Assembly (NCBI GenBank): GCA_002163975.1
Contig: CP019636.1
Span: forward strand, 6,265,501 to 6,329,500
DNA: 64,000 nucleotides
Direction of reading: 5' to 3'
DNA from: Nostocales cyanobacterium HT-58-2
GTDB taxonomy: Bacteria; Cyanobacteriota; Cyanobacteriia; Cyanobacteriales; Nostocaceae
The first letter of the stretch is position 1. Each line of letters begins with the position of its first letter. Shown piece after piece: positions 25,229-35,221 of this stretch. Position numbers and translations under genes: made by a program. The notes beneath the pieces were generated by a model. It did not search any database. It was given only the letters and a program-made list of their open reading frames with translations, and was not told where the DNA came from.

Positions 25229-25747
25229 ACATACACCTCCAACTTATTCTGCACCATCTGGCTGTAGCGATAGGTGATGCATGATTATTCATCTTAACTC
25301 CTAAGTAAAATGCACTGATTTCCAGGAGTTATAACCAGTTTTAGGGCTAACATTTTCAAATGTATTATCTGTATATCTTATTAAGACTAGTTTAGAGTAG
25401 CTTGTTCATAACAAGTTTAATGAGAAGTTTGCATTGCTTTCTATACATAAATGTAAACTTTTAAAAAATCTTTATTTTACTTTAATTATTATTTATGATT
25501 GTAAATACAAAATATATTAATAATTACTAAATTATTCGGTGTAATATCTATTTTTGTTTTTTTTAATAACAAAGTTACCTTCTAATAGATAAAAAAATAT
25601 TCTTTATTAGAAGAAGTCAAAATAATAGCGAAAGAAATGTCAAGGTAATCAAAAAATCCTCAGAGTTGGACCTGTTGGTGAAACAACGGTTTACACACAT
25701 GGTTTTACCCAACCCTTGAACTTAGAACTCGGTTAAGTTATTGGTCC
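25229..25747. other. AT-rich gap inside the sugar-transporter region, with a gene-tail remnant
   Basis: Very AT-rich (notably 25400-25620) and without an intact gene. A plus-strand frame at 25629-25736 reads ILRVGPVGETTVYTHGFT and ends TQPLNLELG-stop with no start codon of its own. It looks like the tail of a lost gene, whose family I do not recognise. Confidence 0.4.
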
Positions 25748-26482
25748 TTAAGCTGGTTTGTATGCAATGAATGCCGTATGAGCCTTGGGCAGATGAAATT
25801 GACCATAACTCTGAGTTGTTTGGACCTCAAAGCCTACTCGACGAAGCTTTGCTGTCACATCTGCCGCTTTGTATAACTGCTGACGGTGAACTTCGTCATC
25901 TCGTCTGTAATGTTCACCCACTTTCCGAAAGGTGATGATTCGACGGGTTAGTATTTCGCTGTCTCGATCCTCTTGTTTTTCAACGAGGACTATCCAGTCA
26001 TCTGTCTCGGTAAAGTTCTTAATTGGGGTCTGTGATATGACTTGTCCCGGTTCTGCAATGTCGAAGATGAAGACACCTCCGGGAATTAAGGCGTTATATA
26101 TACGGTAGAAAAGCTGAATAAGCGTTTGGCTATTGTTGTCTGGATCAAACAGGTAGTTGAGGCATTCACTAAGAGAAATGACAGCATTGCATGGTGGAAT
26201 GTCAGCTTTGAACAGCGATTCGATGCGAAATTCGGCATCTGGTACTCTTGTTCGTGCAATTTCGACCATTGCCTCAGAGATGTCAATTCCAAGGACTTTG
26301 TAATCAGCCTTCGTAAATTCTTGCGCTGATAAGCCGCTTCCACAACCCAATTCTACTATTAGACCTTCCTGTATTTGGCTACGGTTTAGGATTTCCAAAA
26401 TGCCAGGAACAGATTTGAGAGCCCAATCACTAAAACCAGCATCATGAATAAACGCGAGGTCTTCTTTGTACCACTCATTCAT
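25748..26482 (-). CDS. Class I SAM-dependent methyltransferase
   Basis: About 244 residues from ATG 26482 (MNEWYKEDLAFIHDAGF, the usual start of this family). A longer reading from 26572 adds 30 residues without family resemblance. Motif I is VELGCGSGLSAQEF, the acidic end of strand 2 is VLGIDIS, and motif IV lies around VISLSECLNYL. These enzymes move a methyl group from S-adenosylmethionine to a small molecule or other acceptor, not identifiable here. It is wedged between the sugar-binding protein gene and the permeases, so a link to transport is unclear. Confidence 0.8.
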   Translation of the reverse strand: MNEWYKEDLAFIHDAGFSDWALKSVPGILEILNRSQIQEGLIVELGCGSGLSAQEFTKADYKVLGIDISEAMVEIARTRVPDAEFRIESLFKADIPPCNAVISLSECLNYLFDPDNNSQTLIQLFYRIYNALIPGGVFIFDIAEPGQVISQTPIKNFTETDDWIVLVEKQEDRDSEILTRRIITFRKVGEHYRRDDEVHRQQLYKAADVTAKLRRVGFEVQTTQSYGQFHLPKAHTAFIAYKPA

Positions 26483-26596
26483 ATTGCGCGACTTGAGCAT
26501 TCGTTTTCTTAGTTTAGAGGGATTGATGTTGTACTGTGGGCTAACGCATCCTACTAGGGCAAGATGTGACATTTACTCCATGGCGATAGCCAAAGG

Positions 26597-27883
26597 CTAA
26601 ATCGCTCCGCTTATCGCCTTAATCAACTCATTCGCCTCTTCTTGGGCGCGCAGCATTGCCTGTTTTAAGGGTTGCTGTCCCAGCAAAGCGCTGACAAATT
26701 GGTTGTCAAAATTGTTCGTAATCGCTGCTGGATACTCACCTATTTGCCAAGGCATAGCATAATCTACACCTGTCACAAGTGCAGTCCGTAAGGGGTCTTG
26801 GTCATAACCTAATTTCTGAGCAACAGATTTACGAGATGGCAAAGCAAAGCCTGTTTGTGTCCACTTTGTCATACCTTCTTTACCCGTGAGATAAGAAATG
26901 AGTTCCCAAGCTTCGGCTTTGTGCTGGGTTTGCTTGTTCATCACGTAGGCAACCGTGAAGACCATTGTTCCTTTCTTATCATTAATTGTAGGTAATTCTG
27001 CACTAGCAAACTCCACATTGGGAAAAGTTTCATTCAGGTAAGGAATTGCCCAATTCCCCTCAATCACCATTGCGACCTTACCCTGACCAAACATTTCACT
27101 ACCTGAGTTTGTCCCAACATCAGATTTTTGAGCTGAGGAGCGGTCTTTTCGATACTGGTCTACCACTAACTGTAGTCCTTGCAATCCAGCATCACCAGCA
27201 AATGTTGCATAACCATTCTGGTCTACAAGTTGCCCACCAAAAGCTTTTATTTTGTAAGCCTGACGTGCTAACTCTGAACTTTCTCCAAAACCATATTGAT
27301 CAATTCTGTTATCTCGGTTACGGTCCACAGTTAACTTTTGTGAATATGCGCGTAGTTCATTCCAAGTTTTTGGAGGGGTGCTTAACCCAGCAGATGCAAA
27401 AGCTTTTTTGTTGTAAAACAGGGCAAGTGTGGAATAGTCTTTAGGAAGACCGTAAAGATGATCACTATACTTGAAGCTATTAAGTAGATTTTCCTCAAAG
27501 TCCGGTATGTCAAACTCTGGGGTAATATACGCATCAAGTGGTTCCAAAACATTTTGGCTCATGAAGAAAGGAGCCTCAAGAGCATCCAGATAGAAGACAT
27601 CGGGTGCAGCTTCACCAACTAAGCGGGTTTTCATGACATCCATGTATTGGTCGTTGATGACCTCATGCCTCACTTTGATACCTGAATGCTGTACTTCAAA
27701 GTCTTGTAGCAGTTCTTTTAAGAGTTTTTGCTCTGCTGGGCTTGATGTCCAACCACCGAGTTTAATGGTGACTGGGGTTGGTGCTGAGGAGACGCTCGCA
27801 AGCGGTAGATTTTGACAACCAATGACCAAAAGGGCGATCGCCACCAAAAGTCCAAAAAGTTTTAACAAGTTGGTTCGCTTCAC
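26597..27883 (-). CDS. Sugar ABC transporter substrate-binding lipoprotein
   Basis: 428 residues. Signal peptide with lipobox VIGC (Cys about 23) anchors it outside the cytoplasmic membrane. The family fold is clear from VKMTRLVGEAAPDVFYLDAL-type and GKVAMVIEGNWAIPYLN motifs of CUT1 binding proteins (extracellular family 1). It would deliver an oligosaccharide or similar sugar to the two permeases downstream at 23.5-25.2 kb. Ligand not readable. Confidence 0.88.
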   Translation of the reverse strand: MKRTNLLKLFGLLVAIALLVIGCQNLPLASVSSAPTPVTIKLGGWTSSPAEQKLLKELLQDFEVQHSGIKVRHEVINDQYMDVMKTRLVGEAAPDVFYLDALEAPFFMSQNVLEPLDAYITPEFDIPDFEENLLNSFKYSDHLYGLPKDYSTLALFYNKKAFASAGLSTPPKTWNELRAYSQKLTVDRNRDNRIDQYGFGESSELARQAYKIKAFGGQLVDQNGYATFAGDAGLQGLQLVVDQYRKDRSSAQKSDVGTNSGSEMFGQGKVAMVIEGNWAIPYLNETFPNVEFASAELPTINDKKGTMVFTVAYVMNKQTQHKAEAWELISYLTGKEGMTKWTQTGFALPSRKSVAQKLGYDQDPLRTALVTGVDYAMPWQIGEYPAAITNNFDNQFVSALLGQQPLKQAMLRAQEEANELIKAISGAI

Positions 27884-28042
27884 GATTAGATGAAGAATTC
27901 TTCCACTTTACATATTGCCTCTGTAGCTCCAGGCTGATTTTTTCTTTGTTTAAATTTTTGTTGAGAAATGCAAGCTACAATTAACAAAAAATTACAAATT
28001 CCCTTGAATATTGCTTGTTTTATCCATATGTAAAGATAGCTT

Positions 28043-29572
28043 ATGGAACAGATTCCCATAGAAACTGCTGCGCCTCTGGCAACGAAAGTACCCCAAATTG
28101 CGATTTCAGAACCGACTCTTGTTCAAAACTCGACACCAAGTTCAGCAGTTTTAAAGAAGAATGCTATTCGTATCAGCTTAAGAGCCTCGACTGCGGATGC
28201 TGTCTTTTCAGCAATATTTTCAATGACAACCAGTGGTATTTTACTTAGTAATTTCTTAGTGGAGTTAAATGCAACTCCAGTCGTTTTTGGAATGTTGTCT
28301 TCCATACCAATGCTAGTGAATGTCGTTCAGCCTTTGGGTGCTTACTTGTCAGAACGCACAACGAGTCGCTTTCGGTATTCCTTGTTGACAAATGGGATTG
28401 CCCGGTTACTCTGGCTGATTCTCGTCATTGGCATTGCAGCTGTGAGCTTTGGATTGATCAGTTCTGAGCAATTGATGGTGCTGACGCTTGTGATTGTTTT
28501 GTTAGGCAATCTACTTGCAGGACTTGGAAGTGCATCGTGGTTGAGTTGGATAGCAGTCTTAGTCCCTCGTCAATTGCGAGGACGCTTTTTTGGAATACGT
28601 AACAGTGTCACCAGTTTGACGAATTTGATTTGTGTTCCTTTGGCAGGAATAGCTGTCTCTACATGGTTTGGTGGAAGTTTACAAGGTTATGGAGTTATTG
28701 TATTAATTGGCACTTTATCGGGGATGATGAGTCTTGGATGTCAGTACTTTCAGGTGGATGTGAATCCACAGATAGAGTACAGTTCCTCTCTCGGATCTTG
28801 TGCCCAAAATGCTGTTCCCAAACAGATAGATAGTACTAATACAGAACCAAAAGCTATAGAAAATCCTACAGAGAATAACACTCAGTCTGCATCTTATTCG
28901 ACTAAAACCGAAAATATCTTAAAGAACTCTAACTTTTTGATGTTTTTGTTTTATTTCAGTTCATGGATGTTTGCCTTTAACCTGAGTGGTCCCTTTTTCA
29001 ACCTCTATATGCTGGATACTCTAAATCTTGACGTGAGTTGGGTTACTGTATACGGCAGTATTCAGGCAGGGGCAAATATGCTGATGCTCATTCTGTGGGG
29101 AAAGTTGTCAGACAAAATAGGCAATCGTCCAATCTTAATACTCATTGGGATTGTCGCTGCTCTGACACCCTTATTTTGGTTAGGGATTGGTATTAATGTC
29201 TATGACCTTTGGCTGTGGTTACCACTCCTACACATTTTCATTGGAGGAACTTCGGCAGCAGTTGATTTGTGTAACAACAATATGCAGCTAGGAATTGCAC
29301 CTGTCAAACAACAATCCATTTATTTTGCAATTGCTGCTGCTGTTGGCGGGGCTAGTGGAGCTTTAGGCACTACTATAGGTGGCTTCATTGCACAAAATTC
29401 TTCTTTAAATGGCTTACTAGGATTATTCGCTGTCTCTGCCATATTCCGACTCGTAGCGCTTATCCCATTGCTGTTTGTACAAGAGGCGCGAAGCCACTCA
29501 TTTTCCCAGATGATACAAACTCTTTGGATATTTCGCACAAAGACCGTTCACAGTTCAGGAGTAAGAAGTTAG
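28043..29572 (+). CDS. Major facilitator superfamily transporter
   Basis: 509 residues, about twelve membrane helices, with a hydrophilic N-terminal extension of about 45 residues and a central cytosolic loop (about 240-295). The loop after helix 2 holds LGAYLSERTTSRFRY and the later VPRQLRGRFFGIRNS matches the MFS A-like motif. A second MFS motif copy is GKLSDKIGNRPIL after helix 8. Substrate unknown; no neighbouring pathway genes give a hint. The stop codon lies within a hairpin shared with the convergent accD gene. Confidence 0.85.
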   Translation: MEQIPIETAAPLATKVPQIAISEPTLVQNSTPSSAVLKKNAIRISLRASTADAVFSAIFSMTTSGILLSNFLVELNATPVVFGMLSSIPMLVNVVQPLGAYLSERTTSRFRYSLLTNGIARLLWLILVIGIAAVSFGLISSEQLMVLTLVIVLLGNLLAGLGSASWLSWIAVLVPRQLRGRFFGIRNSVTSLTNLICVPLAGIAVSTWFGGSLQGYGVIVLIGTLSGMMSLGCQYFQVDVNPQIEYSSSLGSCAQNAVPKQIDSTNTEPKAIENPTENNTQSASYSTKTENILKNSNFLMFLFYFSSWMFAFNLSGPFFNLYMLDTLNLDVSWVTVYGSIQAGANMLMLILWGKLSDKIGNRPILILIGIVAALTPLFWLGIGINVYDLWLWLPLLHIFIGGTSAAVDLCNNNMQLGIAPVKQQSIYFAIAAAVGGASGALGTTIGGFIAQNSSLNGLLGLFAVSAIFRLVALIPLLFVQEARSHSFSQMIQTLWIFRTKTVHSSGVRS

Positions 29573-29615
29573 GGAGTTTTCGCTCAGTTCTCCCAACTCC
29601 TGACTCCTAACTTCT
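29564..29615. terminator. Hairpin between MFS gene and accD, overlapping the MFS stop
   Basis: AGAAGTTAGG (29564-29573) pairs with CCTAACTTCT (29606-29615); further internal pairing (GGGAG/CTCCC) is possible. It contains the TAG stop of the MFS gene and ends one base before the accD stop. Confidence 0.5.
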
Positions 29616-29616
29616 A

Positions 29617-30573
29617 TCACTCAGCAGCGGTAGAACTCAAAGTTCTTGTCTCCCAAACCACCATGTTATGAGTTGTCATTGGTGTAGGTGGCTGGTGCAA
29701 GGCGATGAACTGTGCTAGAGTTCTCTTGAGCTGAGTACGAGGCACAATATCATCGATAAAACCGTGCTTTAGCAAATCTTCCGCAGTTTGAAAGTCTTCT
29801 GGAAGTTTTTCTCGTAGGGTTTGCTCAATCACTCGCCGACCAGCAAAACCAATAGTCGCTTTCGGTTCTGCCAGGATAATGTCGCCCAACATGGCAAAAC
29901 TAGCGGTCACCCCACCCGTGGTGGGATTTGTCAAAACAGGAATGTATAGTAGCCGAGCTTCTCGATGACGTTGCAAAGCTGCAGAAACTTTTGCCATTTG
30001 CATCAACGAAAGCATCCCTTCTTGCATCCTCGCTCCACCAGAGGTGCAGACAATAACCACAGGATAGCGTCGCTGAGTTGCTTGCTCAATCAAGCGGGTC
30101 AGTTTTTCTCCTACAACCGAACCCATGCTTCCACCCATGAACCGGAAGTCCATGACGCCAAGAGCAACAGGTAAACTATTGATTTGACCCAAACCTGTTT
30201 TCACGGCATCTACCAAGCCCAGTTTGTCCTGCGTTTCTCGCAAGCGCTCACCATATGGTTTGCGATCGCGAAATTGCAGTGGATCGGTGGGACGCAAATG
30301 TTCATCCATTGGTCTCCAGGTGTTTGCATCAATCAATTGACGGATGCGCTCATCACTATCAACTCGATTATGATGTTCGCACTCCACACAAACCATCTGA
30401 TTAGCTCTCAGGTCTTTGGTATATGTCAAGACTCCACAGTGAGAACATTTATGCCACAGCCCATCAGCAATTTCCCGTTCTTGGCGTTCTAGAATGGTAG
30501 ATCCTGATTTCCGTCGATTTGCAAACCAATCTAACAGAGACTTTAAACCGCGTGTTTCTTCGTTGTTTGCCAT
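29617..30573 (-). CDS. accD: Acetyl-CoA carboxylase carboxyltransferase subunit beta
   Basis: 318 residues. Zinc finger with Cys43, Cys46, Cys62 and Cys65 near the N-terminus, then the crotonase-like carboxyltransferase fold with GGSMGSVVGEKLTRLIEQA, TSGGARMQEG and PTTGGVTASFAMLGDI. With AccA it moves the carboxyl group from carboxy-biotin to acetyl-CoA, making malonyl-CoA for fatty-acid synthesis in the cytoplasm. accA is not adjacent, as usual in cyanobacteria. Complete and typical in length. Confidence 0.97.
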   Translation of the reverse strand: MANNEETRGLKSLLDWFANRRKSGSTILERQEREIADGLWHKCSHCGVLTYTKDLRANQMVCVECEHHNRVDSDERIRQLIDANTWRPMDEHLRPTDPLQFRDRKPYGERLRETQDKLGLVDAVKTGLGQINSLPVALGVMDFRFMGGSMGSVVGEKLTRLIEQATQRRYPVVIVCTSGGARMQEGMLSLMQMAKVSAALQRHREARLLYIPVLTNPTTGGVTASFAMLGDIILAEPKATIGFAGRRVIEQTLREKLPEDFQTAEDLLKHGFIDDIVPRTQLKRTLAQFIALHQPPTPMTTHNMVVWETRTLSSTAAE

Positions 30574-30775
30574 TTGTATCTTATTTTAGTGGATTGTATG
30601 TTCAAAATAAGTCAAGCTGCTTCGGGTTGTCTTAGTCTTTTCTTATTAGCCCTTTGTCCATACTAGGGATTAATGACCATAATTTATGAGGATTTATTCT
30701 AATCTTTCTTGTAAGCAAATCAGATCTTTCGCATACATCTTTGGTTGTCAGCTTAACGAAAATACCTAAACTAAT

Positions 30776-31069
30776 TCAAGTCTCTTGTTCGTCTTCTGGG
30801 GGACTTAAAAGCAGCAACGCAGTCCACTTGTCTTGTAAACGTACCTGTAAAGCTGCCGGAGTTCCAGCGCCCAAATAGGATTTCACCCCCAAATCTATAA
30901 TTTTTGTTGGTATATCATGAGAGGCTAGCAGTTGTTGCATAAGTTCTGCTTGCCAACGAGTACTTGTTGTTAATAGGGTAATCCAAGTCATTTGTCGGAT
31001 TTGCCAGTCCCATACTGTGGTCAACCCGTCATTTGCAGGTTGTCTCACCGCCTCCGGGGCTGGATTCAC
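30776..31069 (-). CDS. DUF2007-like small protein
   Basis: 97 residues from a GTG start; an ATG at 30991 would give 71. The core TWITLLTTSTRWQAELMQQ then LLASHDIPTKIIDLG and a final strand VQLRLQDKW-like segment match DUF2007 proteins, a small ferredoxin-like fold sometimes called a putative signal-transducing protein. No catalytic motif. Stand-alone between accD and pilD. Role unknown. Confidence 0.6.
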   Translation of the reverse strand: MNPAPEAVRQPANDGLTTVWDWQIRQMTWITLLTTSTRWQAELMQQLLASHDIPTKIIDLGVKSYLGAGTPAALQVRLQDKWTALLLLSPPEDEQET

Positions 31070-31359
31070 AATTTGATATTATCAAAAGCTTAAAGATGGA
31101 TAGGGTGATGAAATTTACAATTATAGTGTAGCGGGAAGTCAACATTGAGAGATCAGGTCAAAATCTTTCCTTTGGTTTCCTATTTTTCTTCAACAACCAA
31201 ACGGCTGAAATTTTTCTCTGTCTTAAGGTAGAGAAAAAGAAGCACCAGGAGCAGAGAGCAGGGGAGTTAACGTCCATTAACTCTTCTTCTCCCCCTCCCC
31301 GCTCCCATGCGCCGTACCCTTCATACTTATTAGAGGATAAATTATTGGAGGATAAATTT

Positions 31360-32220
31360 TTAACTAGTTGGGAAAAATAATTGTAAATAAGAAAACAAAA
31401 TAGCTTCGCCCCCAAATAGAGCAATGACTGCTCCTGAAGCGAGAAAAGGACCAAAAGGTATCTTGTGTTCCCATTTTTGAGACAGCGCTATGCGATTGCT
31501 GTGCCTCGATAGTATGATTTTCCCTCCACCTATTACCACTCCAACCAGACAAGCAAGAAAACTCGCAAGGAGCAAAGACTTCCATCCTAGCCACGCTCCC
31601 ATCATGGTTGCTAATTTGGTGTCCCCTCCACCCATAGCAGTTTTCCCAAAGATTATTGAACCAAGAATGGCGATCGCATCAAACAACCATAAGCCAAGTA
31701 CTGCTCCTCCTATCGCCATCTTGAGATGATGAGCTAATCCAACCCAACTCGCCTCGGATAAAAAACCATTAACTAAAAAACCATTAATCATGTGAAAAAT
31801 CATTCCCAGTACCAAACCCGACTTAGTCAGTGGGTTGGGTAGTGTCATTGTATCTAAGTCAATGAGTGATAAGGCTAATAACCAACTGCAAAATGCCCAA
31901 TAACCCACTGTAGAGAGAGAATATTGAAATCTCCAAAAAACTAACAAAAAAATAAAACCCGTTACCACTTCTACCACAGGGTAACGGATAGAAATTCTAC
32001 TTTTGCAATAGCGACAGCGCCCTTTTAACCATAGCCATCCCAACACTGGTACATTATCGTAGGGTTTGAGTTGGTTTAAGCAATGGGGACAGCGAGAAGG
32101 CGGAAACAGAATCGACAGTCCAGCTGGTAGTCGATAGACGACTACATTTATGAAGCTACCAACAGACGTACCTAAAGCGAAAACAATTAGACTTACCTGG
32201 ACTGTGAGCAAGATGTCCAT
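31360..32220 (-). CDS. pilD: Prepilin peptidase (type IV leader peptidase)
   Basis: 286 residues, about seven membrane segments. The cytosolic zinc-binding loop has two CxxC pairs (Cys44/Cys47 and Cys69/Cys72). The aspartyl protease residues sit in SLIDLDTMTLPN and in the GGGD motif (GGGDTKLATMMG). It cleaves and N-methylates type IV prepilins and pseudopilins, needed for motility and DNA uptake. The N-terminal GSFINVVVYRLP is typical. Complete; no pil genes adjacent. Confidence 0.95.
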   Translation of the reverse strand: MDILLTVQVSLIVFALGTSVGSFINVVVYRLPAGLSILFPPSRCPHCLNQLKPYDNVPVLGWLWLKGRCRYCKSRISIRYPVVEVVTGFIFLLVFWRFQYSLSTVGYWAFCSWLLALSLIDLDTMTLPNPLTKSGLVLGMIFHMINGFLVNGFLSEASWVGLAHHLKMAIGGAVLGLWLFDAIAILGSIIFGKTAMGGGDTKLATMMGAWLGWKSLLLASFLACLVGVVIGGGKIILSRHSNRIALSQKWEHKIPFGPFLASGAVIALFGGEAILFSYLQLFFPTS

Positions 32221-32298
32221 TTTGTCATTTGTCCTTCATTTGTCATTTGCTCAAAGGTTATAACCTCGACTCATGACTAATGACGAGTGACTCATGAC

Positions 32299-32562
32299 TC
32301 AATACATATATGATTCAATTTGATTCAACTGTACAAAACATTCTTCTGGCAACAGGACAGGGTGGTTGGTAAAAATCACCTTACCGCGATGATTAAACCG
32401 ATTAATTGCGACTCCTGAAGGTTGCCCGGTCATTTCGGGATGTACCTCACAGTAAGTGTGGTAGATTTGCCCAGCGGCTCTGATGACGGCAGGATCAATC
32501 AAAGCTGGCTGGTTCTTCTGATTGGTATAGTTTTCTTGTCCTTGTCTTAAAGCGTACACCAC
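32299..32562 (-). CDS. Conserved hypothetical protein
   Basis: 87 residues from a tandem GTG-GTG start (32562). Contains DPAVIRAAGQIYHTYCEV and VAINRFNHRGKVIFTNHP, ending in a Tyr-rich tail. No signal peptide or membrane helix. I do not know the family. It sits between pilD and leuB on the same strand, with short repeats (TCATTTGTC, GACTCATGAC) on its pilD side. Confidence 0.55.
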   Translation of the reverse strand: MVYALRQGQENYTNQKNQPALIDPAVIRAAGQIYHTYCEVHPEMTGQPSGVAINRFNHRGKVIFTNHPVLLPEECFVQLNQIESYMY

Positions 32563-32649
32563 TCACTGAATTTTTTGTAGGTTTGTGTTAATAGTTTATC
32601 CGAAAAGTTTCAGCAAGATCTGCCAAAATTTTCGTTTGAGCCTATACAG

Positions 32650-33738
32650 TTATTCTGCTTGGAGGACTTGAATAAGTGCTTTGCCCATAGCGCGGCAACC
32701 CAACAGATTCATTCCCGGAGACATTATATCTCCAGTGCGATCGCCTGTTTGTAAAACTTGTAACACTCCTTGTTCAATGTGATCTGCTGCTGCTGGTTCG
32801 TTTAAACCGTAACGCAGCATCATCGCGGCACTCAAAACCTGTGCTAGAGGATTTGCCTTATCCTGACCAGCAATATCTGGGGCAGAACCGTGGACAGGTT
32901 CAAAAACTCCTGGACCAGAAGCACCCAAACTAGCAGAGGGTAACATCCCAATGCTGCCAGTCAGCATAGCAGCCGCATCTGAGAGAATATCACCAAACAA
33001 GTTGCCTGTGACGATCGTGTCGAACTGCTTGGGAGCGCGTAACAGCTGCATGGCTGCATTATCTACATACATATGAGAGAGTTCCACATCCGGATACTCT
33101 TCGGAAAGTTTGGTGATGCGATCGCGCCACAGTTGAGAAACATCCAATACGTTCGCCTTATCCACAGAACAGAGTTTCTTGCCGCGTTTACGTGCGGCTT
33201 CAAACGCTACCCGCCCAATGCGTTCGATTTCCGATTCGGCGTAAGCCATTGTATTCACACCGCGTTTCTCGCCCGTTTCTGTGGCGAAAATGCCCTTGGG
33301 TTTACCAAAGTAAATTCCACCTGTCAGTTCACGCACCACCAAAATATCGACGTCTTCTACAACCTCCCGTTTCAAGGAAGAAGCATCAATCAATTGGGGC
33401 AATATTTTTGCTGGACGCAAATTGGCAAATAATCCCAATCCTGCACGCAGTCCCAACAAACCTGCTTCTGGGCGTAAATTGGATGGCAAGGAATCCCACT
33501 TATAACCGCCAATGGCTGCGAGTAAAACAGCATCACTATTACGGCAGATGTCCAAGCTAGCAGCTGGCAAGGGTTCGCCCGTAGCATCAATGGCTGCACC
33601 ACCAATAAGGGCTTCTTGGAATTCAAACTGAATATCAAACTTCTTCCCTACGACTTTCAGCACGTCTACCGCCACTGCCATAATTTCGGGTCCAATGCCA
33701 TCGCCAGGGAGTAAAGTAATGCGGTAGTTCTGCGTCAT
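32650..33738 (-). CDS. leuB: 3-isopropylmalate dehydrogenase
   Basis: 362 residues. LLPGDGIGPEIMAVAV at the start, ELTGGIYFGKPKG in the middle, and GNLFGDILSDAAAMLTGSIG with the metal-binding Asp residues near the C-terminus are characteristic. It oxidises and decarboxylates 3-isopropylmalate with NAD+ in leucine synthesis. The adenine-binding stretch EPVHGSAPDIAGQDKANP supports NAD preference for LeuB rather than isocitrate dehydrogenase. Complete. Confidence 0.96.
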   Translation of the reverse strand: MTQNYRITLLPGDGIGPEIMAVAVDVLKVVGKKFDIQFEFQEALIGGAAIDATGEPLPAASLDICRNSDAVLLAAIGGYKWDSLPSNLRPEAGLLGLRAGLGLFANLRPAKILPQLIDASSLKREVVEDVDILVVRELTGGIYFGKPKGIFATETGEKRGVNTMAYAESEIERIGRVAFEAARKRGKKLCSVDKANVLDVSQLWRDRITKLSEEYPDVELSHMYVDNAAMQLLRAPKQFDTIVTGNLFGDILSDAAAMLTGSIGMLPSASLGASGPGVFEPVHGSAPDIAGQDKANPLAQVLSAAMMLRYGLNEPAAADHIEQGVLQVLQTGDRTGDIMSPGMNLLGCRAMGKALIQVLQAE

Positions 33739-34081
33739 AGTTAGTTTTGCTTGGGTAAATGTCTAATGTAGAAATTCTTGCAGATCAAATATCATACCTA
33801 GCAAGTGTAACCAGGAAGCTTTTAATTTATTTGAACATAGAGAAGACAAGCTTTTTAACTGCTTTGAGACTATAACAGAGTATCTGTAGGGTGGGCAATG
33901 TTCACCAAAACCAAGATGTAACTCAGATGTAGTAGGCATTGCCCACCTTATGACGTGTATTTCAAAAATCAAATAGGAATCCTATAACAATACAACCAAA
34001 ATAAAAAAAAAGGGTTGTTTTATACACTTGTAGGTAACTGTCCTGTATCTTAGGTATGACTCTACAAACTGAAAAAAGTTT
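33739..34081. other. Divergent spacer with a GGTGGGCAATG hairpin
   Basis: No gene. GGTGGGCAATG (33890-33900) and CATTGCCCACC (33937-33947) form an 11-bp stem around a 36-base loop; this motif resembles a dispersed cyanobacterial palindrome. The rest presumably carries the leuB and mscS-type promoters. Confidence 0.55.
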
Positions 34082-34936
34082 ATGGATTTCAATAGCATTA
34101 GCCAGGTTGCTGTCGGATTATTAACCGGGTTTGGACTGAAGCTTCTAGGTGCGATCGCTCTATGGATTATCGGTCAAAAGTTGATTGATTTTGCATTGAA
34201 GTTAGTGCGACGTGGTTTCAGAAGCCAGCATATTGATCCGACAATCGTTAACTATCTTCTCAATATCATTGGCGTCACGCTAAGAATTGTTCTAGTTGTT
34301 GCACTTCTCGGCTTTTTCGGTATTGAAACAACCTCATTTGCCGCATTATTAGCAGCAGTTGGTGTGGCTATTGGTGCTGCATGGGGTGGGTTACTGGCAA
34401 ACTTTGCCGCAGGTGCTTTTTTAGTTATCTTTCGACCGTTCAAGGTTGGTGATTTCATTACAGCTGCAGGCGTCACAGGTACTGTAACAGAAATTGGACT
34501 GTTCACAACTTCCATTAATACGCCTGAAAATGTCTTGACAATTGTCGGTAATAACAAAATCTTTGCAGACAATATCCAAAACTTTTCAGCCAATCCTTAC
34601 CGTCGGGTTGACCTAGTTGCCCAACTTCATCACAATGTAGATCACAACCATGCTATCAACCTTCTAAAAGCCAGAATCAGCGAAATTCCTAACGTTCTCA
34701 CAAATCCAGCACCCGATGTAGAAATTCTAGAGTTTAACTTGGCTGGACCTGTACTAGCAGTACGTCCATATGCTAACAATGAACACTACTGGCAGGTGTA
34801 TTTCGACACTAACAAAGTCATCCGCGAAAGCTTTGGTGAGGCTGGGTATCCAGTTCCCGAACACCGTTATGCAATTAGTGAATCATCTCCTAATGGCAAT
34901 GTGTCTGGCATCTTAACGCCACCTGTAGGATACTAA
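34082..34936 (+). CDS. Small-conductance mechanosensitive channel (MscS family)
   Basis: 284 residues with three membrane helices. The pore helix is GAAWGGLLANFAAGAFLVIF followed by RPFKVGDFI, the TM3-to-beta-domain junction that defines MscS. The C-terminal half is a cytosolic beta/alpha vestibule. It opens under membrane tension to release solutes on hypo-osmotic shock. Length matches the short MscS class. Followed by a strong terminator, so it is a single-gene unit. Confidence 0.93.
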   Translation: MDFNSISQVAVGLLTGFGLKLLGAIALWIIGQKLIDFALKLVRRGFRSQHIDPTIVNYLLNIIGVTLRIVLVVALLGFFGIETTSFAALLAAVGVAIGAAWGGLLANFAAGAFLVIFRPFKVGDFITAAGVTGTVTEIGLFTTSINTPENVLTIVGNNKIFADNIQNFSANPYRRVDLVAQLHHNVDHNHAINLLKARISEIPNVLTNPAPDVEILEFNLAGPVLAVRPYANNEHYWQVYFDTNKVIRESFGEAGYPVPEHRYAISESSPNGNVSGILTPPVGY

Positions 34937-34989
34937 TACTACAAAAAGAAAGTCAAGATTTAAGTTTTTAAAACAGTTTTTGAGATACT

Positions 34990-35027
34990 CCCCTTCACGG
35001 CTGAACGTGAAAGGGGATTATTTTTTA
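34990..35027 (+). terminator. Intrinsic terminator of the MscS gene
   Basis: CCCCTTCACG (34990-34999) pairs with CGTGAAAGGGG (35006-35016, one bulged A), followed by ATTATTTTTTATT. Confidence 0.8.
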
Positions 35028-35221
35028 TTGATTGATTACGACTAGTTTCAATTTCCGAAACAAACCTGACAAATTCTGTAGTCAGAAGCTACGCTGACAA
35101 TTATTCAACAATCATACTAAACCAACAGGGGTAGACTACCAGACGCACTAGATACAGAGAGTTCTCCGCGTCATAGTGTCGTACGCGTCAAAATATAATT
35201 TCAAACTGCAATGCAGTCGTT

